This document shows positions 6,572-13,910 of a stretch of DNA of 16,254 nt, piece by piece. The notes under the pieces are model-generated. The model worked only from the letters and a program-made list of their open reading frames with translations. It was not told the origin of the DNA and made no database searches. The position numbers and the translations under genes were made by a program. This stretch comes from an uncultured Bacilli bacterium. Lineage in GTDB: Bacteria > Bacillota_I > Bacilli_A > RF39 > UBA660. The first letter of the stretch is position 1. Each line of letters starts with the position of its first letter. The stretch covers positions 1 to 16,254 of the forward strand of contig CAJTUR010000030.1 of assembly GCA_910579535.1 (NCBI GenBank). Direction: 5' to 3'.

Positions 6572-7315
6572 ATGAAACAACAACTTTTTTTAGACAACGC
6601 CATCGAAAAAATAAACCATAAAGAAAAAAACACAGTGACAAAAACCTCTAACTTTAAAACAACCCATTATTTAGTTTCCAAAGAAAATAAAAAAAAGTAT
6701 AAAAAAGAAATAGGGGATTATTTTGTCATTAGCTTTAAATACGAAACGCTTTACACAAAAACATCTATTTTAACAAAAGAAGTAGAAAAAATAATCAAAA
6801 GCTTTTTAAAAAAATACCAAAACAACGATAAAGTTTTGATTATAGGGTTAGGAAACAAAGACGTCGATGCCGATAGCTTAGGTTATTTCGTAACCAACAA
6901 ACTCATTGCTACAAATCATTACGAAGACTTTTTAACCATTCCTAAAATTGCCTTATTTAATCCTTCAGTCACTGAAAAAACGGGAATCAGTTCTTATAAG
7001 CTCATTGAAATGGTTGTCAATGATTTAAAACCCGATTGTATTATCATGGTTGACTCTTTAAAAACCAATAACAAAGATTATTTAAATCAAGCCATAGAAA
7101 TCAACGATACAGGCATCATACCAGGGATTCTTTTAAACTCACCCAAAGAAATCAATAAGAAAACATTTAACATTCCCGTTTTATCAATTGGAGTTCCCAC
7201 TTGTTTAGAAATAGAAAAAGACTTGTATACCTCTACCACCATTCATGAAGTCTTATCTTTATCTTCAACCATAATTTCAAACGCTTTAAATAATATTTTT
7301 ATAAAAATAAAATAA
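6572..7315 (+). CDS. gpr: Germination protease GPR (short form)
   Basis: Made in the forespore, it degrades small acid-soluble spore proteins when the spore germinates. The peptidase A25 motifs are present: IIGLGNKDVDADSLG (residues 90-104), TGISSYKLIEMVV (137-149), IIMVDSLKTNN (157-167), INDTGIIPG (177-185) and PVLSIGVPT (202-210). D101 and D161 align with the two aspartates proposed as catalytic in Bacillus GPR. At 247 residues it is far shorter than the usual 320-370. The losses are spread over the N-terminal third and the middle, and the N-terminal TDLA-E motif near the zymogen cleavage site is reduced to LFLDNAIE. AAGGTGAT (6561-6568) precedes the ATG. The rpsT-gpr-spoIIP order matches B. 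subtilis. No frame damage is visible, so it is a streamlined version and not a pseudogene. Confidence 0.9.
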   Translation: MKQQLFLDNAIEKINHKEKNTVTKTSNFKTTHYLVSKENKKKYKKEIGDYFVISFKYETLYTKTSILTKEVEKIIKSFLKKYQNNDKVLIIGLGNKDVDADSLGYFVTNKLIATNHYEDFLTIPKIALFNPSVTEKTGISSYKLIEMVVNDLKPDCIIMVDSLKTNNKDYLNQAIEINDTGIIPGILLNSPKEINKKTFNIPVLSIGVPTCLEIEKDLYTSTTIHEVLSLSSTIISNALNNIFIKIK

Positions 7316-7317
7316 AT

Positions 7318-7357
7318 AAAAAAATGAAAAAGAATTGTTTTTTTCAACATTTTTTTT
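7318..7357 (+). terminator. gpr terminator
   Basis: Seven A and ATG at 7318-7326 pair with CAT and seven T at 7348-7356. An inner A5/T5 stem (7327-7331 with 7340-7344) is separated by a 3-nt bulge, with a loop in between, and a T run continues to 7357. It lies a few bases after the gpr stop and ahead of spoIIP, implying the two are at least partly independent units. Confidence 0.55.
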
Positions 7358-7370
7358 GCTCTATAAGACT

Positions 7371-7376
7371 TATACT
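7371..7376 (+). promoter_or_regulatory. Candidate -10 of spoIIP
   Basis: TATACT lies 17 nt ahead of the spoIIP ATG, the same distance as other -10 boxes in this window. No matching -35 for sigma-A (TTGACA, 17 bp) or sigma-E (ATATT, 14-15 bp) can be seen, so the sigma factor is undecided. The Shine-Dalgarno GGGTGAT is at 7382-7388. Confidence 0.3.
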
Positions 7377-7393
7377 TAATAGGGTGATAAAAA

Positions 7394-8344
7394 ATGAAAC
7401 GATTCAAAACCAAAAGAAGATTAAAATTTAGATATAAGTTAACATTAAATTTAATCATTGTATTGATAACTTTTGTAACGATTTTTAAATTTTTATACAA
7501 CAAATTTTTAATTCACATGGATAACGAACATTTAATTAACTATTTAGTCGACTACAACTTAAACACGAAGAAAAATCATCCTTTAATTTATGATTTAATG
7601 AATTTAAACAGTACAGACTTTTTATTAAAATACACTTTAGGAGTAGAAACCAGTAAGGACGAAGAGCCAGAAGAAAAAGTGGGATTTGAAGTTGATTACG
7701 TGGAAGATCCTTATAAAACCGACATCAAAGAACCCATCTTATATATTTACAACACCCATCAAACCGAAGGCTACCAAAAAACAAATAATGCTTCCTATAA
7801 CATCACACCCAGCGTTTTAATGGCAAGTTACATCTTAAGAGAATCTTTAAACGATTTAGGCATTCCCGCTTTAGTTGAAACAAACGATATTTCAGAAATA
7901 CTTAAAGTGCATAATTGGAAATATTCTTATTCCTATGCCGCAAGTAAATTATTAATGAAAGACGCCATGGAAAAAAATCCTACTCTTACATATTTTATTG
8001 ACCTTCACCGTGACGCGACCTCATATGAAGCTTCGACGACTACCATCGAAAACAAAAAATACGCTAAAATTTTATTTGTTATAGGCAAAGATCATCCTAA
8101 TTATGAAAAAAATTTAAAATTTGCCAACACACTAAACGATTACTTGAAAAAGAATTACCCAACTTTAACAAGAGGACTGGCCATAAAAAGTGGTAAAGGT
8201 GTAAATGGCATCTACAATCAGGATATGAGTGAAAACGCCATTTTAATTGAACTAGGGGGCCAATACAACTCGATTGTAGAAGTCAACAACACCATCACAA
8301 TTCTTACAAAAGCTCTTTATGCCTATATTAAAGGAGAGCTATGA
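7394..8344 (+). CDS. spoIIP: Stage II sporulation protein P
   Basis: Peptidoglycan amidase/endopeptidase of the SpoIID-SpoIIM-SpoIIP engulfment machine, made in the mother cell. A basic N terminus and one membrane helix (about residues 15-35) anchor the enzyme, with the catalytic domain outside. Expected zinc and catalytic residues are visible: H122 and E125 in YNTHQTEGY, H205 in DLHRD, and E286 in LIELGGQYN. The domain also has the family's PSVLMASYILRESLNDLGI and AASKLL blocks. At 316 residues it is shorter than the roughly 400 of B. subtilis, mainly in the linker between membrane and enzyme. The last codons overlap the next gene (ATGA at 8341), so translation is coupled. Its partners spoIID and spoIIM are not in this window. 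Confidence 0.95.
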   Translation: MKRFKTKRRLKFRYKLTLNLIIVLITFVTIFKFLYNKFLIHMDNEHLINYLVDYNLNTKKNHPLIYDLMNLNSTDFLLKYTLGVETSKDEEPEEKVGFEVDYVEDPYKTDIKEPILYIYNTHQTEGYQKTNNASYNITPSVLMASYILRESLNDLGIPALVETNDISEILKVHNWKYSYSYAASKLLMKDAMEKNPTLTYFIDLHRDATSYEASTTTIENKKYAKILFVIGKDHPNYEKNLKFANTLNDYLKKNYPTLTRGLAIKSGKGVNGIYNQDMSENAILIELGGQYNSIVEVNNTITILTKALYAYIKGEL

Positions 8345-8667
8345 AAAAGAAAAATAAAAACTATTTTTTTAAAACCTTGAGTTTGCTTTTTTTACTCTTT
8401 ATTAGTTTATACATTGCTATGGAGAGCGGTTATTATGAAGCTAAACTCTCCAAAAAAACAACCATGACTGAAGAAAGTATTAAAAAATTTGAAGAAGACA
8501 TAAAAAATGGGAACCCAATAGACTTAGAATCTTATATTTACAATGAAGCTGAAGATTACAGCAACAACACCACTAATATGGCCATTTTTATTGGAGAAAA
8601 CATTGAAAAATTTATGACAAATGGCATTAATGAAATCTTTGACTTTCTAAAATCTTTAGTAACATAA
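8341..8667 (+). CDS. Small single-pass membrane protein, YqxA-like by position
   Basis: A 108-residue protein with a basic N terminus, one membrane helix (about 8-27, ending in MESGYYEAK), then an acidic, helical extramembrane tail with two parts: KKTTMTEESIKKFEEDIKNG and an amphipathic end (GENIEKFMTNGINEIFDFLKSLV). Its start overlaps the spoIIP stop by 4 nt. In B. subtilis the gene after spoIIP is yqxA, a protein of similar length and layout and unknown function (DUF3679). I infer orthology from position, size and topology, and residue-level similarity is not certain. Coupling to spoIIP suggests a role linked to engulfment. Confidence 0.72.
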   Translation: MKKKNKNYFFKTLSLLFLLFISLYIAMESGYYEAKLSKKTTMTEESIKKFEEDIKNGNPIDLESYIYNEAEDYSNNTTNMAIFIGENIEKFMTNGINEIFDFLKSLVT

Positions 8668-8670
8668 AAA

Positions 8671-8702
8671 AATTTATAAATCCTTCTTATCATTTATAAA
8701 TT
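8671..8702. terminator. Hairpin between the spoIIP operon and sigK
   Basis: A perfect 11-bp, A/T-only inverted repeat (8671-8681 with 8692-8702) with a 10-nt loop. An A run at 8666-8672 supplies a U tract on the minus strand, so it best serves sigK, whose stop codon lies in the left arm. On the plus strand only CTTTT follows. The stem is weak for its length because it has no G-C pairs. Confidence 0.5.
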
Positions 8703-9369
8703 CTTTTAACATCTTAGTAAGAGCTCTTTTTTCTATTCTAGAAACATAACTTCTAGAAATTTTTAAATCTTGAGCAATCTCTTTTTGAGTCTGTTCTTTA
8801 GTATTACAAAGCCCATATCTTTTAATAATAATCTCTTTTTCTCTTTTATTTAATAAATTTAAATATCGATTTAACAATAAAATATTTTCTTTAGTATGAA
8901 TCATTTCCGCAAAGTCTTTTGAATTATCTTTTAAAACATCAATCAAATTAATTTCATTACCATCTTTATCATAGCCAATAGAATCATTTAAAGAGACATC
9001 GCACCCTCTTTTTTTATTGCTCCTAAAATACATTAAAATTTCATTTTCAATACATCGTGCCGCATAAGTAGTGATTTTGGTACTTTTACTACCACTATAA
9101 GAATCAATCCCTTTAATAAGTCCGATGGTTCCTATACTAATTAAATCGTCTTGACTGACACTTTTACTTTCAAACTTTTTAACAATATGAGCCACCAACC
9201 TTAAATTTCTCTCTATTAAAACATTTCGAGCCTCTTTATCTTTCTTTTGTAATCGTTCAATCATTTCTTTTTCTTCCTCTAAAGAAAGAGGAGGGGGAAA
9301 CACATTATTCGAATAACTTCCCGTAAAAAAAAGCATATCTTTAATAATGGATAACATTTGAAAAAACAC
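8674..9369 (-). CDS. sigK: RNA polymerase sigma-K, pro-form
   Basis: Late mother-cell sigma factor that drives coat and cortex genes. Region 2 (about residues 44-114, with RNLRLVAHIVKKFE, DLISIGTIGLIKGIDSY and TYAARCIENEILMYFR) and region 4 (about 171-221, ending in a helix-turn-helix, QKEIAQDLKISRSYVSRIEKRALTKM) match SigK better than SigE, as do DVSLNDSIGYDKDGNE and LIDVLK. The frame is open to 9438, but I choose the GTG at 9369: AAGGAG (9384-9379) is 9 nt ahead and the later ATGs have no site. The protein then starts with an 18-residue hydrophobic pro-peptide ending in GS, followed by YSNNVFPPPLS. Bacillus SigK is cut between Ser20 and Tyr21 in an equivalent place. At 231 residues it is close to the B. 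subtilis 241. One uninterrupted gene: no skin-like element. Confidence 0.93.
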   Translation of the reverse strand: MFFQMLSIIKDMLFFTGSYSNNVFPPPLSLEEEKEMIERLQKKDKEARNVLIERNLRLVAHIVKKFESKSVSQDDLISIGTIGLIKGIDSYSGSKSTKITTYAARCIENEILMYFRSNKKRGCDVSLNDSIGYDKDGNEINLIDVLKDNSKDFAEMIHTKENILLLNRYLNLLNKREKEIIIKRYGLCNTKEQTQKEIAQDLKISRSYVSRIEKRALTKMLKEFINDKKDL

Positions 9370-9389
9370 TTTGTTCAACTCCTTAATAA

Positions 9390-9415
9390 ACTCTATGAAA
9401 AAAATATCGAAAAAT
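9390..9415 (-). promoter_or_regulatory. Candidate sigma-E-type promoter of sigK
   Basis: On the minus strand CATAGAGT (9397-9390) resembles the sigma-E -10 (CATACAnT). An ACATT-type -35 lies about 15 bp upstream (near 9413-9417), compared with the ATATT consensus. Bacillus sigK is transcribed by sigma-E with SpoIIID. The -10 ends 20 nt before the GTG at 9369, so the site makes sense only with that start and would lie inside the coding region with the longer one. Confidence 0.35.
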
Positions 9416-9437
9416 GTCATTTTAGTAGCATTATGCA

Positions 9438-9466
9438 TTAACTTAATTTACTTTTTTTGATATACT
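9438..9466 (+). promoter_or_regulatory. Promoter of the yqeG-yqeH-mutL operon
   Basis: TTAACT (9438-9443) and TATACT (9461-9466) are separated by 17 bp, and a TG extension lies at 9458-9459. This is a good sigma-A-type promoter. The start of yqeG follows 15 nt after the -10, and the Shine-Dalgarno GGTGG (9473-9477) would lie at the very 5' end of the transcript. Confidence 0.7.
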
Positions 9467-9481
9467 ATTTATGGTGGTTAT

Positions 9482-10003
9482 ATGGACAATTTTATACCTG
9501 ATATTTATCAAAAAAGCATTTACGATATCAATTATAAAAATTTAAAAAAGAGAGGAATCAAATGTTTACTATTTGATTTAGACAATACCATTGTTCCCTT
9601 AAATGTTTTAGAACCCGATAAAAAAATTAAAGACTTATTTTCAGATATTGAAGACTTAGGATTTAAAGTCATTCTCTTATCCAATGCAACAAGAAGTAGG
9701 GTAGAACCCTTTAAAGAAAAATTAAATTTAGACTCCAGTTGCAACAGTCATAAACCTTTTAGTAAAAAATACAAAAAAATCATGAGTATTTATAACTTTA
9801 AAGATAATGAAATTGCTTGCATTGGGGACCAATTACTAACAGACGTTTTTGGGGCAAATCGTTTAGGATTATTAAGTATACTTGTAAATCCCATCAGTAA
9901 TACGGATTTATTTGTTACCAAAATCAATCGTTTTTTTGAAAGAAAAATCTTAAAAAAATTAGAAAAAAGGGGCTTATTAAAAATAGGAGAATATTATGAG
10001 TAA
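9482..10003 (+). CDS. yqeG: YqeG-family HAD phosphatase
   Basis: HAD-superfamily, class IIIA-type phosphatase of 173 residues. Motif I is LLFDLDNTIVPLN (about residues 29-41, the two Asp being nucleophile and acid/base), motif II is ILLSNAT, and motifs III-IV are KPFSKKYKK and CIGDQLLTDVFGANRLG. No cap domain is present, as is normal here. Eukaryotic relatives include the mitochondrial phosphatidylglycerophosphate phosphatase Gep4, so PGP is a possible substrate, not proved for bacteria by this sequence. The gene overlaps yqeH by 8 nt, with the yqeH Shine-Dalgarno inside yqeG. The yqeG-yqeH pair is conserved in Bacillota. Confidence 0.94.
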   Translation: MDNFIPDIYQKSIYDINYKNLKKRGIKCLLFDLDNTIVPLNVLEPDKKIKDLFSDIEDLGFKVILLSNATRSRVEPFKEKLNLDSSCNSHKPFSKKYKKIMSIYNFKDNEIACIGDQLLTDVFGANRLGLLSILVNPISNTDLFVTKINRFFERKILKKLEKRGLLKIGEYYE

Positions 10004-10973
10004 TTGTCGTGGATGTGGAATCCCCCTTCAGACGGAAAATAAAACAAAAATGGGCTACATTCCCGAAGAGAAAAAAAATGAAACGCTTTGTCAAAGATGT
10101 TTTAAAATAAGAAATTATAATGAATTTTCAGAAGGAAAAGTGAAAACCAATCGAGAAATCATAGAATCGATTAATAAAGACGAAACTTTCGTTTTCTTTT
10201 TAGTTGATTTATTAAACATCAATGACGAAATGTTAGAAAGCTATCACAGAATAAAAAAGCCTAAAAGTTTAGTTTTAACTAAAATAGATTATTGGCCTAA
10301 ATCTTTAAAAAAAGAAAAAATAGCCTCTTGGTTAAAAAGAACTCTAGGAATTCAAGAAGAACTTTTATTTATAAGTACAAAACGAAAAGAGAGCTATAAA
10401 TCTTTGTTAAATCGATTAAAAGAAAAAAAACAAAAACAAGCTTACCTTGTTGGCTACACAAATGTGGGTAAAAGTACTTTAATAAATGCTTTAAAAGAAG
10501 AAAAGACAGTGACAACGAGTGTTTATCCCAACACAACTCTAAACTTTATAAAAATAAAAATAGAAGAACTAACCCTTATCGATACACCAGGCCTTCAATA
10601 TTCATCTCAACTTGTGAAGAATCAAAAATTTTATAAAAAAATAAATCCTAAAAAGGAATTAAAACCCATAACTTATCAATTGAAAAAAGGAGCAAGCCTT
10701 CTTATTGAAGACTTCATTCGTATAGAAAACAAGAGCGAAAAGGCAAATTTGACGCTTTACGTAAATAATGAATTACAAATAACTAAAATTTATGAAAAGA
10801 ATAACACTTTAAAAGAGGCATGTAAAAATGAGAAAAAACTAAAGAAAAATGAAGATTTAGTTTTAAATGCCATCGGTTTTATTAATTTTAAGACCGAAAC
10901 TGAGGTCATGATTTATACAAAAGAAGAAATGGAAATAGCAAAAAGAGAAAGTATATTTGGTGAAAAAGAATGA
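9996..10973 (+). CDS. yqeH: Ribosome biogenesis GTPase YqeH
   Basis: Circularly permuted GTPase needed for assembly of the 30S subunit. An N-terminal treble-clef zinc finger uses CRGC (C4, C7) and CQRC (C32, C35). G4 (TKID, 95-98) precedes the P-loop GYTNVGKS (153-160) and G3 DTPG (196-199), the permuted order. At 325 residues it is shorter than the B. subtilis protein (about 366), mostly in the C-terminal RNA-binding part. AGGAG stands ahead of the ATG inside yqeG. The stop codon overlaps the mutL start (ATGA). Confidence 0.95.
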   Translation: MSNCRGCGIPLQTENKTKMGYIPEEKKNETLCQRCFKIRNYNEFSEGKVKTNREIIESINKDETFVFFLVDLLNINDEMLESYHRIKKPKSLVLTKIDYWPKSLKKEKIASWLKRTLGIQEELLFISTKRKESYKSLLNRLKEKKQKQAYLVGYTNVGKSTLINALKEEKTVTTSVYPNTTLNFIKIKIEELTLIDTPGLQYSSQLVKNQKFYKKINPKKELKPITYQLKKGASLLIEDFIRIENKSEKANLTLYVNNELQITKIYEKNNTLKEACKNEKKLKKNEDLVLNAIGFINFKTETEVMIYTKEEMEIAKRESIFGEKE

Positions 10974-12712
10974 GTAAAATAAAAATAATGAGTGAAAATT
11001 TAGCCAACAAAATAGCGGCAGGAGAAGTAGTTGAAAAAATATCGAGTGTGGTAAAAGAACTAGTAGAGAATAGTATTGATGCTCATGCCAAACATATTAC
11101 CATTAGTCTTTTAGAAGGAGGACTAAAAGCGGTAAATGTAGTAGATGATGGGGATGGGATGGATGAAAAAGACGCTGAAAATGCGTTTTTAAGACACGCC
11201 ACAAGTAAACTTATTCGAGACGATGACTTATTTTTTATTGATACTTTAGGATTTAGAGGAGAAGCACTCCCCTCTATTGCGAGTGTTAGTAAAGTAACAT
11301 TAAAAACCTCAGATGGAAAAAGTGGAACAGAAATCATTATTCATGGTGGAAAACAACTATCAAGTACCACCTCAGATTTAAGAAAAGGAACAAGCCTTAC
11401 CATCACAGACTTATTTTATAACACACCCGCTCGTTTAAAATATTTAAAAAGTGAAAGTGCCGAGTTAGCATCCATTGTTTCATTAATCGAAAAACTGAGC
11501 CTTTCTCATGATAAAATTGCATTTGAACTCTTTAATGATGGGCACACGCTTGTCAAAACGACCGGAAGTGGGGACCTAAAAAAATGCATTCATGAAATTT
11601 ATGGTTTATCCGTTTCTTCAAAAATGCTAGAAATTAAAACCAGTAATGATGATTTTGATCTTTACGGTTACATCTGTAAACCTGAAATATTAAAATCAAA
11701 TCGTAATCATTTTATAACGATGGTCAACGATCGCATCATTAAAAACTATGACCTCAATCGAGCTATTAACGATGCTTACTACACCTACAAACCTGATACT
11801 AAATTTCCTATTGTTATTTTAAAAATAAATACAGACCCAACTTTAATTGATGTAAACATTCATCCCACTAAACAAGACATTAAACTTTCTAAAATTAATG
11901 AAATTTATCAACTGATTTATGAAACCATCAAAGAAGCCCTTTATAAAAATTTATTAATTCCAAGTGCCTTAAAAACACCAAGTTATAATGACACAAAAGA
12001 AGAAATGGTCGAAACCTTAATTAAAGAAACTGAAAAAAAAGAAGACCATTATCAAGAAAAAAGTCAAGTCATGTTAGATTTAACCTATGAAGAAAAAGAA
12101 GAACCATTAATCCTAAATGAAGAGATGAAAAGCTTAGTTCTTTATCCAGTAGGTGTTGCCTTAGGTACCTATATTATTGCCCAAAATGAAGAGGGCGTAT
12201 ATTTAATCGATCAACACGCCGCTCAAGAAAGAATCAATTATGAAAAATACTTAAATGCCTTAAAAACAAAAGAAATAACCACAACTTCGCTTTTATTTCC
12301 TATCACGATTGAACTTTCAGCAAGTGAATACATTACACTTAAAAATCATTTAGAAGTTTTAATAAATATGGGATTTAAAGTGGAAGAATTTGGTATTAAT
12401 ACCTTTGTTTTTAAAGAACATCCTACTTGGTTAAAAGAAGGATATGAAGAGGAAAGTATTCATAAAATTATAGATATTTTAATTAAGCAAGGAACTTTTG
12501 ACCCTGTAAAATTCAATGAACAACTTGCCATCACTTTGGCTTGTAAAATGAGCATTAAAGCCAATATGAGAATTTCAACAGAAGCAGTAGAAGAATTATT
12601 ACGAGAATTGGTTTTATGTGATAATCCCTATAACTGTCCTCATGGAAGACCCACTATTATTAAATTTTCCATTTACGATTTAGAAAGAATGTTCAAAAGG
12701 GTTATGAATTAA
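10970..12712 (+). CDS. mutL: DNA mismatch repair protein MutL with endonuclease motif
   Basis: GHKL-type ATPase that links mismatch recognition by MutS to strand removal. The N-terminal ATPase shows IAAGEVVEK...ELVENSIDA (about 15-38), DDGDGM (59-64), GFRGEAL (94-100) and a late GTSLTITDLFYNTPARLK block. The C-terminal dimerisation half keeps the nicking-endonuclease motif DQHAX2EX4E (D414, H416, E420, E425), ACKMSIKAN (from 524) and CPHGRPT (556-562). This is therefore the endonuclease type found in organisms without MutH. Length 580 is normal, with a short acidic linker at about 335-385. It is the last gene of the yqeG operon and overlaps yqeH by 4 nt. mutS, its usual neighbour, is not in this window. 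Confidence 0.97.
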   Translation: MSKIKIMSENLANKIAAGEVVEKISSVVKELVENSIDAHAKHITISLLEGGLKAVNVVDDGDGMDEKDAENAFLRHATSKLIRDDDLFFIDTLGFRGEALPSIASVSKVTLKTSDGKSGTEIIIHGGKQLSSTTSDLRKGTSLTITDLFYNTPARLKYLKSESAELASIVSLIEKLSLSHDKIAFELFNDGHTLVKTTGSGDLKKCIHEIYGLSVSSKMLEIKTSNDDFDLYGYICKPEILKSNRNHFITMVNDRIIKNYDLNRAINDAYYTYKPDTKFPIVILKINTDPTLIDVNIHPTKQDIKLSKINEIYQLIYETIKEALYKNLLIPSALKTPSYNDTKEEMVETLIKETEKKEDHYQEKSQVMLDLTYEEKEEPLILNEEMKSLVLYPVGVALGTYIIAQNEEGVYLIDQHAAQERINYEKYLNALKTKEITTTSLLFPITIELSASEYITLKNHLEVLINMGFKVEEFGINTFVFKEHPTWLKEGYEEESIHKIIDILIKQGTFDPVKFNEQLAITLACKMSIKANMRISTEAVEELLRELVLCDNPYNCPHGRPTIIKFSIYDLERMFKRVMN

Positions 12713-12720
12713 TCAAAAAT

Positions 12721-12729
12721 TGTTATACT
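12721..12729 (+). promoter_or_regulatory. Extended -10 promoter of the deacetylase gene
   Basis: TGTTATACT (TG at 12721-12722, TATACT at 12724-12729) lies just after the mutL stop and 17 nt before the start codon. The -35 region, inside the end of mutL, is poor. The element is identical to the mscL extended -10. Confidence 0.5.
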
Positions 12730-12746
12730 AAAGGTAGTGATGTTGT

Positions 12747-13910
12747 ATGAAAAATGAATTAATTTTAAAAAGCTTAATCGTAGGCATGCTCTTAATTTCT
12801 TTACCCATTTTATTTTTAAATAAAGATAAATTAGTAAAAAATGTATTTAGTGAAGAAAAGAAGACCATTAATACAGTAAATAGTATTATTAATAATAATG
12901 CAGATAAAGAATTAATAACGAATAAAAATTACAATCAATTTATTTATTTAGCATTTCAAAATGAAAATAAAAAAAACAGTTATTTTATAGATACAAAAAC
13001 AGGAGAAGTGAAAGATTTTGAATTTTTTATAAAAGAAGATAAAAAAGAAGCGTTTCAAAAAAAAATAAAAGAGTTATTAGATTTAAAATACCCAAAATTT
13101 ATTGCTGAAAAATTAAAAGAAAGTCAAAATAAAACTTACTTATTAGAAAACGATTTAATAATAAATTATGAAAACGATTTGATGCTTCCAATTGAAGAAA
13201 ATTTATTTTTAACTGTAAATTACCAAGAAATTCAAGAATGCATAGAATACAACTTTTATGCATCCGATTCCAAAAGAGAAGAGGGCTATAATTATAAAAA
13301 AGACAAAAAAACCATTGCCTTCACTTTTGATGATGGACCTAGTGGAAACTATACCAATGAGTTAGTTGAAATATTAAAAGAAAATAAGGCCCACGCCACC
13401 TTTTTTATGGTAGGAAACCGAATGGAAACAGGGGCAAGTGTCATGCAAAACGTATTAAAAAATGGGAATGAAATAGGAAGTCATTCTTATGCGCATAAAA
13501 ATATGGCAAGACAAAAAATAAATGATATTATTGAAGGAGAGGAAAAAACAAAAGAAACTTACAGACGAATTACCAACCAAGAAATGATTTATACAAGACC
13601 TCCTTATGGAAACATTAATAAAGAAATAAAAGAAAGTTTAGATACGATATTTATAAATTGGAATGTGGATACCGAAGATTGGCTTCATCGAAATAAAGAC
13701 CATATTGTGAATCATATTTTAGAAAATGCAAAAGATGGAGACATTATTTTAATGCACGATTGCTATGAAACAACGGTTGAAGCCGTAAGAGAAGTACTAC
13801 CTCTGTTGTACGCTAGAGGTTTTCAAGTGGTCAGTGTATCAGAACTAGCAAGTTTAAAAGATAAAACTTTAGAAAAACATTCTTTGTATCGAAGCATAAC
13901 GGCAGACTAG
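12747..13910 (+). CDS. Membrane-anchored polysaccharide deacetylase (NodB domain, PgdA-like)
   Basis: Metal-dependent carbohydrate esterase family 4 enzyme that probably removes N-acetyl groups from peptidoglycan or another envelope glycan. One membrane helix (about residues 6-24) places the rest outside. The NodB domain (about 188-372) has all five motifs: TFDDGP (193-198), SHSYAH with metal ligands H246 and H250, RPPYG (284-288), WNVDTEDW (305-312) and ILMHD (334-338). The preceding 150 residues (about 40-180) form a separate domain like the DUF3298/RsiV-type domain ahead of NodB in PgdA enzymes; I assign it only by layout. The Shine-Dalgarno is weak (GGTAGTGAT, 12733-12741). Deacetylated glycan would resist lysozyme, or mark spore cortex if this were a PdaA-type enzyme, but the domain layout favours PgdA. 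Confidence 0.9.
   Translation: MKNELILKSLIVGMLLISLPILFLNKDKLVKNVFSEEKKTINTVNSIINNNADKELITNKNYNQFIYLAFQNENKKNSYFIDTKTGEVKDFEFFIKEDKKEAFQKKIKELLDLKYPKFIAEKLKESQNKTYLLENDLIINYENDLMLPIEENLFLTVNYQEIQECIEYNFYASDSKREEGYNYKKDKKTIAFTFDDGPSGNYTNELVEILKENKAHATFFMVGNRMETGASVMQNVLKNGNEIGSHSYAHKNMARQKINDIIEGEEKTKETYRRITNQEMIYTRPPYGNINKEIKESLDTIFINWNVDTEDWLHRNKDHIVNHILENAKDGDIILMHDCYETTVEAVREVLPLLYARGFQVVSVSELASLKDKTLEKHSLYRSITAD

Noticed and set aside
6572..7315. gpr as a pseudogene
   Set aside because: It is short, but the frame is intact, the core motifs are in order, and it has a good ribosome site and a plausible promoter.
8674..9369. SigE as the identity of the sigma factor
   Set aside because: SigE shares the PPPLS and region 2 motifs, but AARCIENEILM, DVSLNDSIGYDKDGNE, LIDVLK and the ISRSYVSRIEKRAL end match SigK more closely, and the leader fits the SigK pro-peptide.
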